Source of the DNA: Flavobacterium sp. 140616W15
GTDB taxonomy: Bacteria > Bacteroidota > Bacteroidia > Flavobacteriales > Flavobacteriaceae
NCBI RefSeq assembly: GCF_003668995.1
Contig: NZ_CP033068.1
Span: 2,790,001-2,854,000 of the forward strand
Length of the DNA: 64,000 nt
Direction: 5' to 3'
The notes under the pieces are model-generated. The model did no database searches and was not told the DNA's origin. It was given only the letters and a program-made list of their open reading frames with translations. Position 1 is the first letter of the stretch, and each line of letters starts with the position of its first letter. Below, piece by piece: positions 18,103 to 28,151 of this stretch. A program made the translations under genes and the position numbers.

Positions 18103-18138
18103 ATAAAAAAAAGGACCCGTTTTCACGAGTCCTTTTTT
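18103..18138. terminator. Terminator copy 2, at the end of the frameshifted TonB receptor
   Basis: GGACCCG/CGAGTCC stem around TTTTCA with A tract before and T tract after. It lies 16 bases beyond the receptor stop on the minus strand. Confidence 0.8.
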
Positions 18139-18153
18139 ATCTACTGTATTTGC

Positions 18154-20597
18154 CTATCCAGGAAATTCTCCTCCGCCATCATTATTCTCTCCTTTAGGTC
18201 CTTTTTCTCTTTCATTTTTAGGCTTATTGAATCTATAAGTAAATGAAAGATTAAATTGTCGCTTGCGAAATTGCATTTCTCCATATGAAGTTTGATTCTC
18301 TAAATAAGTATATGACTTCATTATTCTAGAATTAAAAATATCACTTATGTTAAATGCTACTGTTGCTTTATCTTTAAGAATGTCTTTACTAAAAGCAGTA
18401 TTCATACCAAACATAGCCAAGTTTTTTCCTTGAGCCGTTTTTTGTTCTCCGTTATACATTCCTGTTAACTGCCAATCAATTTTATATGGTAAAGTTAATT
18501 TTGAATTGATTCTTGCATACCAAGAATTTGCTTTGTTATCCAGATTTTGTGTAACAACAACATTGTTTGCATCTGTATAACTGTGCTCACCCGTAGTTTC
18601 TACGTTATAAAGATTAAAGTTACTGTTTATTCTCCACCATTTAAACGGCGTGTAATTAAGCGTAAATTCGAAACCAAATTTTTGCTCTTTTCCTAAGTTA
18701 ATCGGTTTACTTAAAATAACTGGTATTCCATTTTCAAATCTACCTGTTGGAGATCGCACAAACGCAAATACGTCTTTTGTATCTTCAAAATAAGCTGAAG
18801 TATTAAATGTTACTTTATCCCAACGTTTGATATATCCGATATCATATTTATCTGTTAGTGATGGATCTAAATCTGGATTCCCTTGAAAAATATTAATATT
18901 ACTTGAGAAATTTGAAGCTGGGTTCATAAAACGCCCTCTTGGTCTTGATAAACGTTTGCTGTAACTAGCTGTAAAGTTACTTTGATCTGATATTTCATAA
19001 CTAAGAAATGCGCTTGGAAAAAAGTTATTGTATTTCTTTGTATTGAACTCTTTAGTATCTAACAAATTAACCTGAATATCAGTATCTTCCCAACGCAATC
19101 CTAAAAGGTATGAAAATTTTGTGTCTTTAATTTTCGATCCAAATTGTGTGTATATTGCATTTATATTTTCTTTATATTCTAAAGTGTTTGATAAACTATT
19201 TATTCTGTCACCTAACTCATCTAAAACAAAATATTTATTATTTAGATCACCAAAGCTTCCTTTATATCCAGCCTCAAATCTACTTCCTTCACTTATCGGA
19301 AGTACATAATCTGCTTGTAATTGTACTTGTTTTTGAACCTGATCATTTAAGGTGTTGTTAAACCCACGATTTCCCGTGATTATACTATTATTATCATCCG
19401 TATTTCTTGAAATCGATGCATCTACAGTAAGTTTATGTCCTTTATCATTGAAGTTCTTTATCAAATTTGATGTATACTCTACGTTTTCACTAGCCGAAAC
19501 ACCATCATTTAAACGGTATGTTGCTTTTGTAAAATTACGATTAGCATCAAATTCATTATAATTAATTAAATCTGTATCGTCTCCTGAATTTTTCTGGTAA
19601 TTTATAGCATTTGTCCAAAAAGTGGTTGGATTAATTATCCACTCTACTCCTGCTCTTCCGTTGAAATTTTTCCTAATTCTTTCGGTATCTCTAGTTTCAT
19701 CTAGAAAACTTTTAGTTGTCCCATCAGGGTTAAAATACTCTGAATTAGTTAAACCTCCCCCTTCATTGGTTCTGTAGTTATAACCAGCTGTAGTGAAATA
19801 ATTTACTTTTTCGGTTTTATAATTTGCATTTGCACTTACTCCGTAGGTTTCTGGAATTCCTGTTGAAGCAATAAAAGTTCCGTTAAATCCTTGATTTTTT
19901 CCTTTTTAAGAACAATATTTATTAATCCTGAGCCTCCTTCAGCATCGTAACGCGCTGATGGATTTGTAATCACCTCAACTTTGTCGATTGCATCGGCTGG
20001 AATTTGTCGTAATGCTTCGGCTACATTTATCGCATTTGATGGTCTTCCATCAATTAAAATTCGAATGTTATCACTTCCTCTTAAACTTACATTTCCTTCT
20101 GTATCAACAGAAACTGACGGTACATTATCAAGAACATCACTTACTGTTCCGCCCTTTACAATCATATCCTGACCTACGTTATATACTTTTTTGTCTAGCT
20201 TAATTTCAACTGTAGATTTCTCAGCACGAATTACAACTTCGTTTAGCTGATTTGCATCTTCTGATAATGCTAGCTGTCCTAGGTTGGTATTCTCTGTAAT
20301 TTTCTTTTGTTTAATTTCGATTACCTTAAATGAAATAAACTCAATTTTAATATCATAAACGCCTGGGGTGGCATCTACACTAAATTCTCCTTTATTATTG
20401 GTAATTCCTCCTGCAAGTGCTTTGGGATTTTTGGTATTCACCAAAGTAATTGTAGCATATTCAAGTGGTTGGTTAGTTGTTTTTTCGACAACTTTACCGG
20501 TAACTTTAACTTTCAGCCTTTCTGCTCCAGGTTGTTGGGCAAAACTGAAAATACTTGTAAAAAATAATACAAGCATGATTAATTGATTCTTTTTCAT
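18154..20597 (-). pseudogene. TonB-dependent receptor (outer-membrane beta-barrel family 3), broken by one -1 frameshift
   Basis: Two frames join into one receptor of about 813 residues. The 5' part (20597-19836) has a signal peptide ending with FAQ, a carboxypeptidase-regulatory-like domain (about 30-115) and a plug with SLRGSDNIRILIDGRPS. It then reads INIVLKKEK and runs into a stop. If one G is added at 19901-19902, the frame becomes VLKKGKNQGFNG, the expected family sequence, and stays open to the stop at 18154, covering the whole barrel. The 3' part has no plausible start of its own. It may be a real pseudogene, a sequencing error or a slippage site. Related receptors often act in peptide or metal uptake; the ligand is unknown. 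Confidence 0.85.
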
Positions 20598-20684
20598 TTT
20601 GGGTAGTTTCTATTTGGCTTTTAGACTGCAAATGTAACTGGTGGTTTAAAATGAAAAATCATAATAATATGTTAATAAGCTTCT

Positions 20685-21035
20685 TTATAACGTTTCTAAA
20701 AAAGGCTTTACCAATTCTAAATCTCTTCCTATGATAGCTTTACCGTCTTTAACTACAATTGGTCTTTCGATTAAAATAGGATTATCGACCATTGCCTGAA
20801 TAATTTCGGCATCAGTCATTGTTTTATTTTTGAAATTATCTATCCAGATTTTTTCTTTGGTTCGAACTAATTCTATTGGCTTTAAACTTAATTTTTGAAG
20901 CAATTCTTTTAACGCATCAAATGAAGGCGTATCGATAAGGTAAGGAATTATCTCAAAGTCTTGTTTTGTGTTTTCAATAAAAGCCAGACAATTTCTTGAT
21001 TTCCCGCAACGTGGGTTGTGATATATTTTTATCAT
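20685..21035 (-). CDS. ArsC/Spx-family thioredoxin-fold protein (arsenate reductase-like)
   Basis: 116 residues, the normal length of the glutaredoxin-coupled ArsC family. It has the opening IKIYHNPRCGKSRN with Cys at residue 10, LLQKLSLKPIELVRTKE in the middle and the conserved NPILIERPIVVKDGKAIIGR near the C-terminus. Family members either reduce arsenate with glutathione/glutaredoxin or, like YffB and Spx, act as general thiol enzymes or regulators. No ars operon is nearby, so arsenate detoxification should not be assumed. It is monocistronic on the minus strand. Confidence 0.85.
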   Translation of the reverse strand: MIKIYHNPRCGKSRNCLAFIENTKQDFEIIPYLIDTPSFDALKELLQKLSLKPIELVRTKEKIWIDNFKNKTMTDAEIIQAMVDNPILIERPIVVKDGKAIIGRDLELVKPFLETL

Positions 21036-21144
21036 TTTTATTTTTTTAAAGAAGTAAAGATATTTGGAATAAAAAAAGGTAAATTAGTGCAAGCAAAAAT
21101 AAGGTTTATGCAATAAATCGAAGTACTATTTTAAATTTAAATAC

Positions 21145-22068
21145 ATGTTTCTAGAGCAAGGAGTTAAAAACGAAAATAAATTTTGGAAATATTTACTAGG
21201 TTCTGTTTTTATAATAACAGCATCCTTTGTTGGTCAAATTCCGCTTACGCTTGCTATAGCATACGAAACTCTTGTTAATAAAATCCCGTATCCGACTAGC
21301 GAAGCTGGAATAATGACAATTTTTGAATCTAATGTAACCTTATTTCTTATCTTGATTTCATTTGTATTTGCTTTGGCAGGAGTTTACTTTGCAGTACGCT
21401 ATATACATCATCAAACTTTTTTATCGGTAACCACCTCCAGGCAAAAAGTCGATTGGAATCGTATCTTGTTTTCATTTGGACTTTGGGGCATTTTTACTGC
21501 TATACTTACCGTTTTGTTCTATTATCTGAATCCTGAAGATTTTATAATTAATTTCAAACCTATTCCATTTGCTATTTTATTTGTAATCGCAACTATTTTA
21601 ATTCCTATTCAGACGAGTACTGAAGAATATGTTTTTCGTGGTTATTTAATGCAAGGATTTGCAAATTTGGCTAGAAACAAATGGTTTCCACTCCTAATGA
21701 CTTCTGTTATATTTGGAGTGATGCATATTTTTAATCCCGAAGTTTCTAAAATGGGATATATTATTATGATCTATTACATTGGCACGGGCCTATTTTTAGG
21801 AATCATCACTTTAATGGACGAAGGCATAGAACTTGCCCTTGGTTTTCATGCTGCCAATAATTTAGTAGGGGCGCTATTGGTCACCTCGGATTGGTCGGTA
21901 TTCCAAACACATTCTGTTTTTAAAGATATTTCCGAACCTTCTGCTGGTGTCGATGTTATTTTACCTGTAATTGTTATTTATCCTATCATGCTATTTATTT
22001 TTAGCAAAAAATACAACTGGACAAATTGGAAAGAAAAACTAACTGGTGAGATCACAATTAAAAATTAA
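21145..22068 (+). CDS. CPBP-family intramembrane glutamic protease (CAAX-type)
   Basis: 307 residues with about eight membrane helices. The three catalytic motifs are present: EEYVFRG at 160-166 (Glu-Glu-x3-Arg), the FGVMH His at 194, and HAANN at 235-239. CPBP proteins cleave prenylated or other membrane substrates, or act as bacteriocin-immunity proteins. The gene is followed after 32 bases by menE on the same strand, so the pair is probably co-transcribed even though no functional link is evident. Confidence 0.88.
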   Translation: MFLEQGVKNENKFWKYLLGSVFIITASFVGQIPLTLAIAYETLVNKIPYPTSEAGIMTIFESNVTLFLILISFVFALAGVYFAVRYIHHQTFLSVTTSRQKVDWNRILFSFGLWGIFTAILTVLFYYLNPEDFIINFKPIPFAILFVIATILIPIQTSTEEYVFRGYLMQGFANLARNKWFPLLMTSVIFGVMHIFNPEVSKMGYIIMIYYIGTGLFLGIITLMDEGIELALGFHAANNLVGALLVTSDWSVFQTHSVFKDISEPSAGVDVILPVIVIYPIMLFIFSKKYNWTNWKEKLTGEITIKN

Positions 22069-22100
22069 GTCTAAAACAATTAAACTATAACCAAACTCAA

Positions 22101-23150
22101 ATGTCAAAAATAACATATAAAAACGTCCACAATTTCTTCAAATTAAATGGAGACCATTTTAATGGAGAAGACTTGTCACAAATAGCCTATAGCTTCGTCA
22201 AAGAAGGTCAAGCCTATGAAAGAGCTATAGGAGAATTTATTTTAGATTGGTTTGATAATAAGTCTTATATCGAGATAACGACTTCGGGAACAACTGGAGC
22301 TCCAAAAGTAATTCAGCTACAAAAGCAAGCCATGATTGAGTCGGCTCTTGCTACGGGAGATTTCTTTGATTTACATCCTGGAAACAAAGCATTACATTGC
22401 TTACCTACTCAGTATATTGCTGGAAAAATGATGATCGTAAGAAGTTTAATTCTAGGATTAGATGTTGATTTTGTTGCGCCTAGCCTCCATCCGCTTACAA
22501 ACAACAATACTAAATACGATTTTGTAGCAATGGTTCCTTTGCAGGTTCAAAACTCTTTAACTGCACTTAAAAATGTAAAAAAACTTATTATAGGTGGCGC
22601 AGCAATGGATGCAACGCTCATAGAAAGTGTATCAAAACTAAAAACTAAAGTGTATGAAACTTACGGCATGACCGAAACTATTACACATATCGCAGCTAAA
22701 CAAGTTGGTGAAAAAGCTTTTACAGTTTTACCTCATGTAAAAATAACTCAAGACGACAGAAATTGTCTTGTTATTAATGCTCCAACAATTTCTAATGAAA
22801 CGATCGTAACCAATGATATCGTTGAACTTGTAAACGATCACCAGTTTGTCTTTTTAGGAAGAATTGACAACGTTATTAACAGTGGTGGTATAAAATTGAT
22901 TCCAGAGCAAATTGAAGGAAAACTTTCTGGAAAAATTAATGCTCGCTATTTTGTTACTGGCGTTCCTGATACTGCTCTTGGAGAAAAATTAGTTTTGGTT
23001 ATCGAAGGTGAAAAACATCCTATCGACGATTCCATTTTTAATAGTCTAGATAAATATCAAAAACCTAAAGAAATTGTTTTTGTTCCTCAATTTAAAGAGA
23101 CTGAAAACGGAAAAATTATTCGCAAGAAAAGTTACCTGTATAATTTATAG
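22101..23150 (+). CDS. menE: AMP-binding ligase, O-succinylbenzoate-CoA ligase type (menaquinone synthesis)
   Basis: 349 residues, the short form of the acyl-adenylate superfamily typical of Bacteroidota MenE. The ATP-binding P-loop TSGTTGAPK is at 61-69. The adenylation motif YETYGMTET is near 189-197, and FLGRIDNVINSGGIKLIP marks the hinge and C-terminal domain. MenE activates o-succinylbenzoate with ATP and CoA in menaquinone synthesis, consistent with the menaquinol-linked cytochrome bd further along the window. A terminator follows. Confidence 0.85.
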   Translation: MSKITYKNVHNFFKLNGDHFNGEDLSQIAYSFVKEGQAYERAIGEFILDWFDNKSYIEITTSGTTGAPKVIQLQKQAMIESALATGDFFDLHPGNKALHCLPTQYIAGKMMIVRSLILGLDVDFVAPSLHPLTNNNTKYDFVAMVPLQVQNSLTALKNVKKLIIGGAAMDATLIESVSKLKTKVYETYGMTETITHIAAKQVGEKAFTVLPHVKITQDDRNCLVINAPTISNETIVTNDIVELVNDHQFVFLGRIDNVINSGGIKLIPEQIEGKLSGKINARYFVTGVPDTALGEKLVLVIEGEKHPIDDSIFNSLDKYQKPKEIVFVPQFKETENGKIIRKKSYLYNL

Positions 23151-23170
23151 TATTTACAGCTACTAAAGTA

Positions 23171-23212
23171 AAAAACGACATTTAGAAAACTTAATTTCTG
23201 AATGTCGTTTTT
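23171..23212 (+). terminator. Intrinsic terminator after menE
   Basis: ACGACATT pairs with AATGTCGT around an 18-base loop that itself has AGAAA/TTTCT complementarity, with a T tract following. Confidence 0.8.
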
Positions 23213-23264
23213 ATTTAAATTCTAAACAAACTAATCACTTCTTATATTTTACATTTCACAAGAA

Positions 23265-25520
23265 TCAATAATTAAGCGTTAAACCAAATCCCCAACCCAT
23301 ATCGCTATCGTAATGCATAGAAATTCCTGAGTTTTTGGTTAGAATATATTTTAAGCCTCCCATATATTCTTTATCCGTATTTACCATAAAAGCCATTCGT
23401 ATTCTTGGCGAAATTGGAATATCTTCTCTAGATAGCTGGAATCTGACATTACCATCTGTAAAAACCTCAGCTTGAGCGATTACTAACCAAGGCAGTGTAT
23501 AATCGGCACCTATACTTAATACGGAACGATTGTCTTTGGTGTTTTTTTGCCCAAAAACGTTTTTTTCGATCTCATCATGTCCAAATTTTCTATAACGCCA
23601 ATCAAATCCTATAAACGGCATGAACCATTGGTTTTTTCCTATATAGCGCCCAATGTGTGTTTCGGTTTCATAACCGTGTTTATCATTATACCCTAATCTC
23701 CACTCGGTACCAAAACTCCAACGTGCATTTTGTACCATTGCTCTACCATCATTCCCATTGGTAGCAAAATCATTCTCGGCCATAAGATGGCTCATATTAC
23801 TTTCTTTCTGCAATTGTCGATATGCCCATTCTTTGTTGGGTAATAACGGATTTGGTGCTGAATTTTCGTAACTAAAAACACGATTCATTCCCGCCATCAT
23901 ATGATATAAAATATGACAATGAAAAAACCAATCTCCATCAGCATTAGCGCTAAACTCAATTGTATCTGTTTCCATTGGCATAATATCCAATACATTTTTT
24001 AATGGAGCATATTCACCTTGTCCGTTTAATACTCTAAAGTCATGCCCGTGTAAATGCATCGGGTGACGCATCATCGAATTATTGTACAATACGATTCGTA
24101 ATGTTTCTCCTTTTTTTATTAAAATCTTATCCGATTCCGATAATACTTTATTATCCATACTCCACAAATAGCGATTCATGTTTCCCGTTAACTCAAAACG
24201 TAGTTCTCTAACTGGAGCATCTTTGGGTAATGTAGTTACCGTTGGCGATTTAAGCATGCTGTAATTTAATGTTACAATAGCTTCAGAACCTGTTCCCATA
24301 TTATGGTTTGAATGATCCATTTTTTCTCCATCATTCATTTTCATTGATTCTTTGGGTGTATGTTTCATTTCTTTAGATCCACTTCCTGTAATTTCAGGAT
24401 ACATTACAGCATTCATATCCATCTTTTGCAAGCTCATCCCCATTCCCATTTCGTTCATGGTTCCGTCCATGTTCATCATGCCGTTCATCATTTTCATTCC
24501 CTCAAAATAATCGAGTTTTGGCAAAGGGCTTGTTAATTGTTTTATTCCCTTTCCTAGATAAATTGAAGTCGATTTTGTTCGGTCTTCTGGCGTAGTCAAA
24601 AACTCAAATGCTGTATCATCAGCTGGGATTGTTACCACAACATCATACGTTTCAGATACTCCAATAATCAGTCTGTCTACCTCTACAGGAACTACGTCAT
24701 TTCCATCATTGGCAACAACCGTAATTTTTCCTCCAGCATATGTTAGCCAAAAATAAGACGAAGCTCCTCCATTAGAAATTCGCAATCGTACTTTATCTCC
24801 CGCTTTAAATGGTCCCGGAAATTCATTTTCTTTTTTTCCGTTAATTAAAAATGCATCATAATAGACATCACTTACATCCATTGCCATCATACGTTTCCAT
24901 TCGTTATTGACTTTGGTTTTAAAATGACCTGCCTTTATAGCTTCGGTATAACTTTGAGTTGTTCCTTTTTTAATCGCAAACCAATCTGAAGCATTGTGCA
25001 ACATTCTATGCACATTATCTGGATTATAATCTGTCCATTCACTTAGCATAACAGGAATTGTAGGCAAATCATCAATCCCTTTTCTAAAATCAGGATCATC
25101 CGTTTTTTTCTTCATTATCAATGAACCATACATTCCAATTTGCTCTTGCATTCCGCTATGGCTATGGTACCAATGTGTTCCATTTTGGATAACTGGAAAT
25201 TTATACACATACGTCTCTCCAGGTTTTATTGGCATTTGTGTCAGGAAAGGAACACCATCTTCCTGATTTGGCAAAAATATACCGTGCCAATGCAAAGATG
25301 TACTTTCTTTTAACTGATTATGCACATGTATTTCGGCAATATCTCCTTCGGTAAAAGTGAGCGTTGGCATCGGAATTTGTCCATTAACAGCAATTGCTCT
25401 TTTGGATTTTCCTGTAAAATTTACCAGCGTATCTTTTACATATAAATTATACCTTACGATTTTTTGTGCGGTTGTACTTATCGCGAATAGCAATAATATA
25501 AGTGTTGAATAAATTTTCAT
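23265..25520 (-). CDS. Multicopper oxidase (copper resistance, CopA/PcoA type) with a C-terminal barrel-like extension
   Basis: 751 residues; signal peptide 1-19. All four copper-ligand clusters are intact: HWHG (77-80), HWYHSHSG (117-124), HPMHLHGH (486-493) and HCHILYHMMAGM (534-545). Residues 341-408 form a Met-rich loop, expected of cuprous oxidases. After the oxidase fold ends (about 555) there are some 150 extra residues (600-751) with amphipathic strands, ending in GWGFGLTLNY. These resemble CopB-type outer-membrane proteins more than any oxidase domain. The enzyme should oxidise Cu(I) to Cu(II) outside the inner membrane. It is the last gene of the copper operon, 10 bases after the ATPase. 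Confidence 0.92.
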   Translation of the reverse strand: MKIYSTLILLLFAISTTAQKIVRYNLYVKDTLVNFTGKSKRAIAVNGQIPMPTLTFTEGDIAEIHVHNQLKESTSLHWHGIFLPNQEDGVPFLTQMPIKPGETYVYKFPVIQNGTHWYHSHSGMQEQIGMYGSLIMKKKTDDPDFRKGIDDLPTIPVMLSEWTDYNPDNVHRMLHNASDWFAIKKGTTQSYTEAIKAGHFKTKVNNEWKRMMAMDVSDVYYDAFLINGKKENEFPGPFKAGDKVRLRISNGGASSYFWLTYAGGKITVVANDGNDVVPVEVDRLIIGVSETYDVVVTIPADDTAFEFLTTPEDRTKSTSIYLGKGIKQLTSPLPKLDYFEGMKMMNGMMNMDGTMNEMGMGMSLQKMDMNAVMYPEITGSGSKEMKHTPKESMKMNDGEKMDHSNHNMGTGSEAIVTLNYSMLKSPTVTTLPKDAPVRELRFELTGNMNRYLWSMDNKVLSESDKILIKKGETLRIVLYNNSMMRHPMHLHGHDFRVLNGQGEYAPLKNVLDIMPMETDTIEFSANADGDWFFHCHILYHMMAGMNRVFSYENSAPNPLLPNKEWAYRQLQKESNMSHLMAENDFATNGNDGRAMVQNARWSFGTEWRLGYNDKHGYETETHIGRYIGKNQWFMPFIGFDWRYRKFGHDEIEKNVFGQKNTKDNRSVLSIGADYTLPWLVIAQAEVFTDGNVRFQLSREDIPISPRIRMAFMVNTDKEYMGGLKYILTKNSGISMHYDSDMGWGFGLTLNY

Positions 25521-25530
25521 CTTTTAGCTT

Positions 25531-28062
25531 TTAAAGTTTTAAACTTCTTAATCGCAATGCATTCACAATAACTGATACCGAACTAAAACTCATTGCCAAA
25601 GCTGCAATCATAGGAGAAAGCAATATTCCGAAGAACGGATATAAAACTCCCGCAGCGACAGGTACACCTAACACATTGTAAATAAAAGCAAAGAATAGGT
25701 TTTGTTTGATATTGCTCATTACTGCGTGGCTCAGGTTTTTTGCTTTTACAATTCCTTGCAAATCTCCTTTTACCAAAGTTATCTTGGCACTCTCTATCGC
25801 TACATCTGTTCCTGTTCCCATCGCAATCCCAATATCCGATTGTGCCAAAGCTGGCGCATCATTTATACCATCACCTGCCATAGCTACAATTTTTCCTTCA
25901 GCTTGTAATTTCTCGATAACTTTTAATTTGTCTTCTGGCAAACAACCTGCTTGAAAAGAAGTTAAATGCAACTCGTCGGCTACTGCTTTAGCTGTATTTA
26001 CATTATCTCCTGTAAGCATGATTACTTCAACTCCTTGGCGCATTAATTCTTTTATAGCTGCTGCACTCGTCGTTTTTATCGCGTCAGTTATCGTTACAAA
26101 TCCCACTACATTTTTATCTACTGCGATGTACGAAACTGTTTTTCCTAATTTTTGTTCGGTAATAATTCTCTCTTCGATAGCGCCAGAAACAATTGCTCCT
26201 ACCTGTTCCATTAATTTTTTATTCCCTAACGCAACCTTTTTACCAATAGCAGTTCCAATAACTCCTTTTCCTGCGACGTTTTCAAAATCATCGACTTTCG
26301 TCAAAGAAACATTTTTAGTCTTAGCAAATTTTACTACGGCTTCTGCCAAAGGATGCTCGCTATATTGATTTAAAGATGCAATGTATTGTAGTAGTTCATC
26401 CTCTGAATATTGTAGCGCAACAATCTTTTCTACTGAAGGTTTTCCCTCCGTGATTGTTCCCGTTTTATCAGTAATTAGAACATTTACTTTATTCATGTTC
26501 TCTAAAGCTTCAGCATTTTTTATCAAAATTCCTGATTGAGCCCCTTTTCCAACTCCAACCATAACAGACATTGGTGTAGCTAAACCTAATGCACAAGGGC
26601 AAGCAATTATCAATACAGCAATCGCATTAATAAATCCGTAAACCATAGCTGGTTCTGGACCAAATTTTGCCCAAATGAAAAAGGTAAGTATAGAAATAAC
26701 AACTACAATTGGTACAAAATATTTAGCAATACTATCCGCTAGTTTTTGAATTGGTGCTCTGGAGCGACTTGCATTATTAACCATTTGTATAATTTGAGAA
26801 AGCAAAGTTTCTGAACCTACTTTCTCAGCAATCATAACAAATGATTTATTTCCATTAATAGTTCCTGAAGATACCGCATCTCCTATCTTTTTATCTACAG
26901 GAATAGGCTCTCCAGTAATCATCGATTCGTCTATTGTGCTTTCACCATCTGTGATTTTTCCATCTACAGGAATTTTATCTCCTGGTTTTACTCGTAATAA
27001 ATCTCCTTTTTTAATATCATGAATCGCAATTACTTTATCAACTCCATCTATTACAAGAGTTGCTTCTGTTGGTGCCAATTTCAATAATTCTTTTATCGCT
27101 ACACTAGTCTGACTATGCGCTCTTGCTTCTAACAATTGCCCTAATAAAACTAGTGTAATAATTACCGTTGCTGCTTCAAAATAAAGATGAATTGTTCCGT
27201 GCCCTGATTTAAATTCTTCTGGAAAAACCTCTGGAAAAAACATTCCTACAATACTAAATAAAAATGCCATTCCCGTACCAATCGCGATAAGGGTAAACAT
27301 ATTTAAATTCCAAGTTACGATTGATTTCCATCCGCGAACAAAAAACATCCAACCTGCGTAAAATATCACTGGAAGCGAGAAAATTAACTGTACCCAATTC
27401 CATTTTCCAACATCCATTATTTTTAACAACGGATTGTCGTGCATCATCTCAATCATAGCAATAAAAAAGATAGGAACAGTAAAGAGTATTGCAATTTTCA
27501 TTTTTTGCAATAACTCTTTATATACCTTATTCTCTTCGGTGTCGGTTGGCTCCATTGGTACTAAATCCATTCCGCAGATTGGACACGCACCAGGTCCATT
27601 TGTTACGACTTCCGGATGCATTGGGCATGTATATTGCTGAATCTGAACAGCTGCAGGTTCTTGTACTAAATCCATCCCACATACTGGGCAATTTCCTGCC
27701 TTATCATACATTTTATCGCCTTCACAATGCATTGGACAATAATACTTACCTCCAGCATGATTATGCGGTATAGCTACTTTTTTATGATCATGCTTGTGAT
27801 CATGTCCGTCAGCACTACAACATGATTTCGTTGCAGGTTTTTCATGTCCATGATTCATATTCATTTCAATGGTGTACTTTCCAACCGCAGTTAATGCTTC
27901 TTGCAGTTCTTCCGTCGGAATATGCTTTTCCATCGTAATCGTTGCTAATGGAGGATTCAAAGTAACATTTGCCTCGATTCCTTCGATTGCATTTAATGTT
28001 TTTTCTACTTTAGTCCGGCATCCATCGCAAGTCATTCCTGTAATTGTATAAGTATGAGTCAT
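25531..28062 (-). CDS. copA: Cu(+)-exporting P-type ATPase with HMA domain and two zinc-ribbon-like metal-binding motifs
   Basis: 843 residues. The N-terminus has an HMA domain with GMTCDGC (9-15), a His-rich linker (about 71-104) and two heavy-metal-binding domains with the CPMH/CGM pattern (109-131 and 146-165). The catalytic core follows with TGEP (383-386), the membrane CPC motif at 488-490, DKTGT at 532-536, the SEHPLAEA nucleotide motif and GDGINDAPAL. CPC identifies a PIB-1 Cu(+)/Ag(+) pump. It moves Cu(I) out of the cytoplasm toward the multicopper oxidase encoded next. The long, repeated metal-binding N-terminus is heavier than in most CopA proteins. Confidence 0.96.
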   Translation of the reverse strand: MTHTYTITGMTCDGCRTKVEKTLNAIEGIEANVTLNPPLATITMEKHIPTEELQEALTAVGKYTIEMNMNHGHEKPATKSCCSADGHDHKHDHKKVAIPHNHAGGKYYCPMHCEGDKMYDKAGNCPVCGMDLVQEPAAVQIQQYTCPMHPEVVTNGPGACPICGMDLVPMEPTDTEENKVYKELLQKMKIAILFTVPIFFIAMIEMMHDNPLLKIMDVGKWNWVQLIFSLPVIFYAGWMFFVRGWKSIVTWNLNMFTLIAIGTGMAFLFSIVGMFFPEVFPEEFKSGHGTIHLYFEAATVIITLVLLGQLLEARAHSQTSVAIKELLKLAPTEATLVIDGVDKVIAIHDIKKGDLLRVKPGDKIPVDGKITDGESTIDESMITGEPIPVDKKIGDAVSSGTINGNKSFVMIAEKVGSETLLSQIIQMVNNASRSRAPIQKLADSIAKYFVPIVVVISILTFFIWAKFGPEPAMVYGFINAIAVLIIACPCALGLATPMSVMVGVGKGAQSGILIKNAEALENMNKVNVLITDKTGTITEGKPSVEKIVALQYSEDELLQYIASLNQYSEHPLAEAVVKFAKTKNVSLTKVDDFENVAGKGVIGTAIGKKVALGNKKLMEQVGAIVSGAIEERIITEQKLGKTVSYIAVDKNVVGFVTITDAIKTTSAAAIKELMRQGVEVIMLTGDNVNTAKAVADELHLTSFQAGCLPEDKLKVIEKLQAEGKIVAMAGDGINDAPALAQSDIGIAMGTGTDVAIESAKITLVKGDLQGIVKAKNLSHAVMSNIKQNLFFAFIYNVLGVPVAAGVLYPFFGILLSPMIAALAMSFSSVSVIVNALRLRSLKL

Positions 28063-28151
28063 TGCTTTATTTTTTTATGAATTTTATTTTAACAAATTTC
28101 TAAAATATTGCTTTTATAAGCTTGTACAATTTTGGTAATGATTTATAAGAT

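Noticed and set aside
17935..18126. Minus-strand frame of 63 codons beside the TonB receptor
   Set aside because: It crosses the decayed receptor fragment and the duplicated terminator, so the frame is accidental.
20685..21035. Arsenate resistance locus
   Set aside because: The ArsC-like protein stands alone. No ArsR, ArsB/Acr3 or related gene is nearby, and many members of this family have other roles.
25702..28051. Several plus-strand frames opposite the copper ATPase
   Set aside because: All are mirror frames of strongly conserved ATPase motifs (CPC, DKTGT, GDGINDAPAL). No start context or domain supports them.
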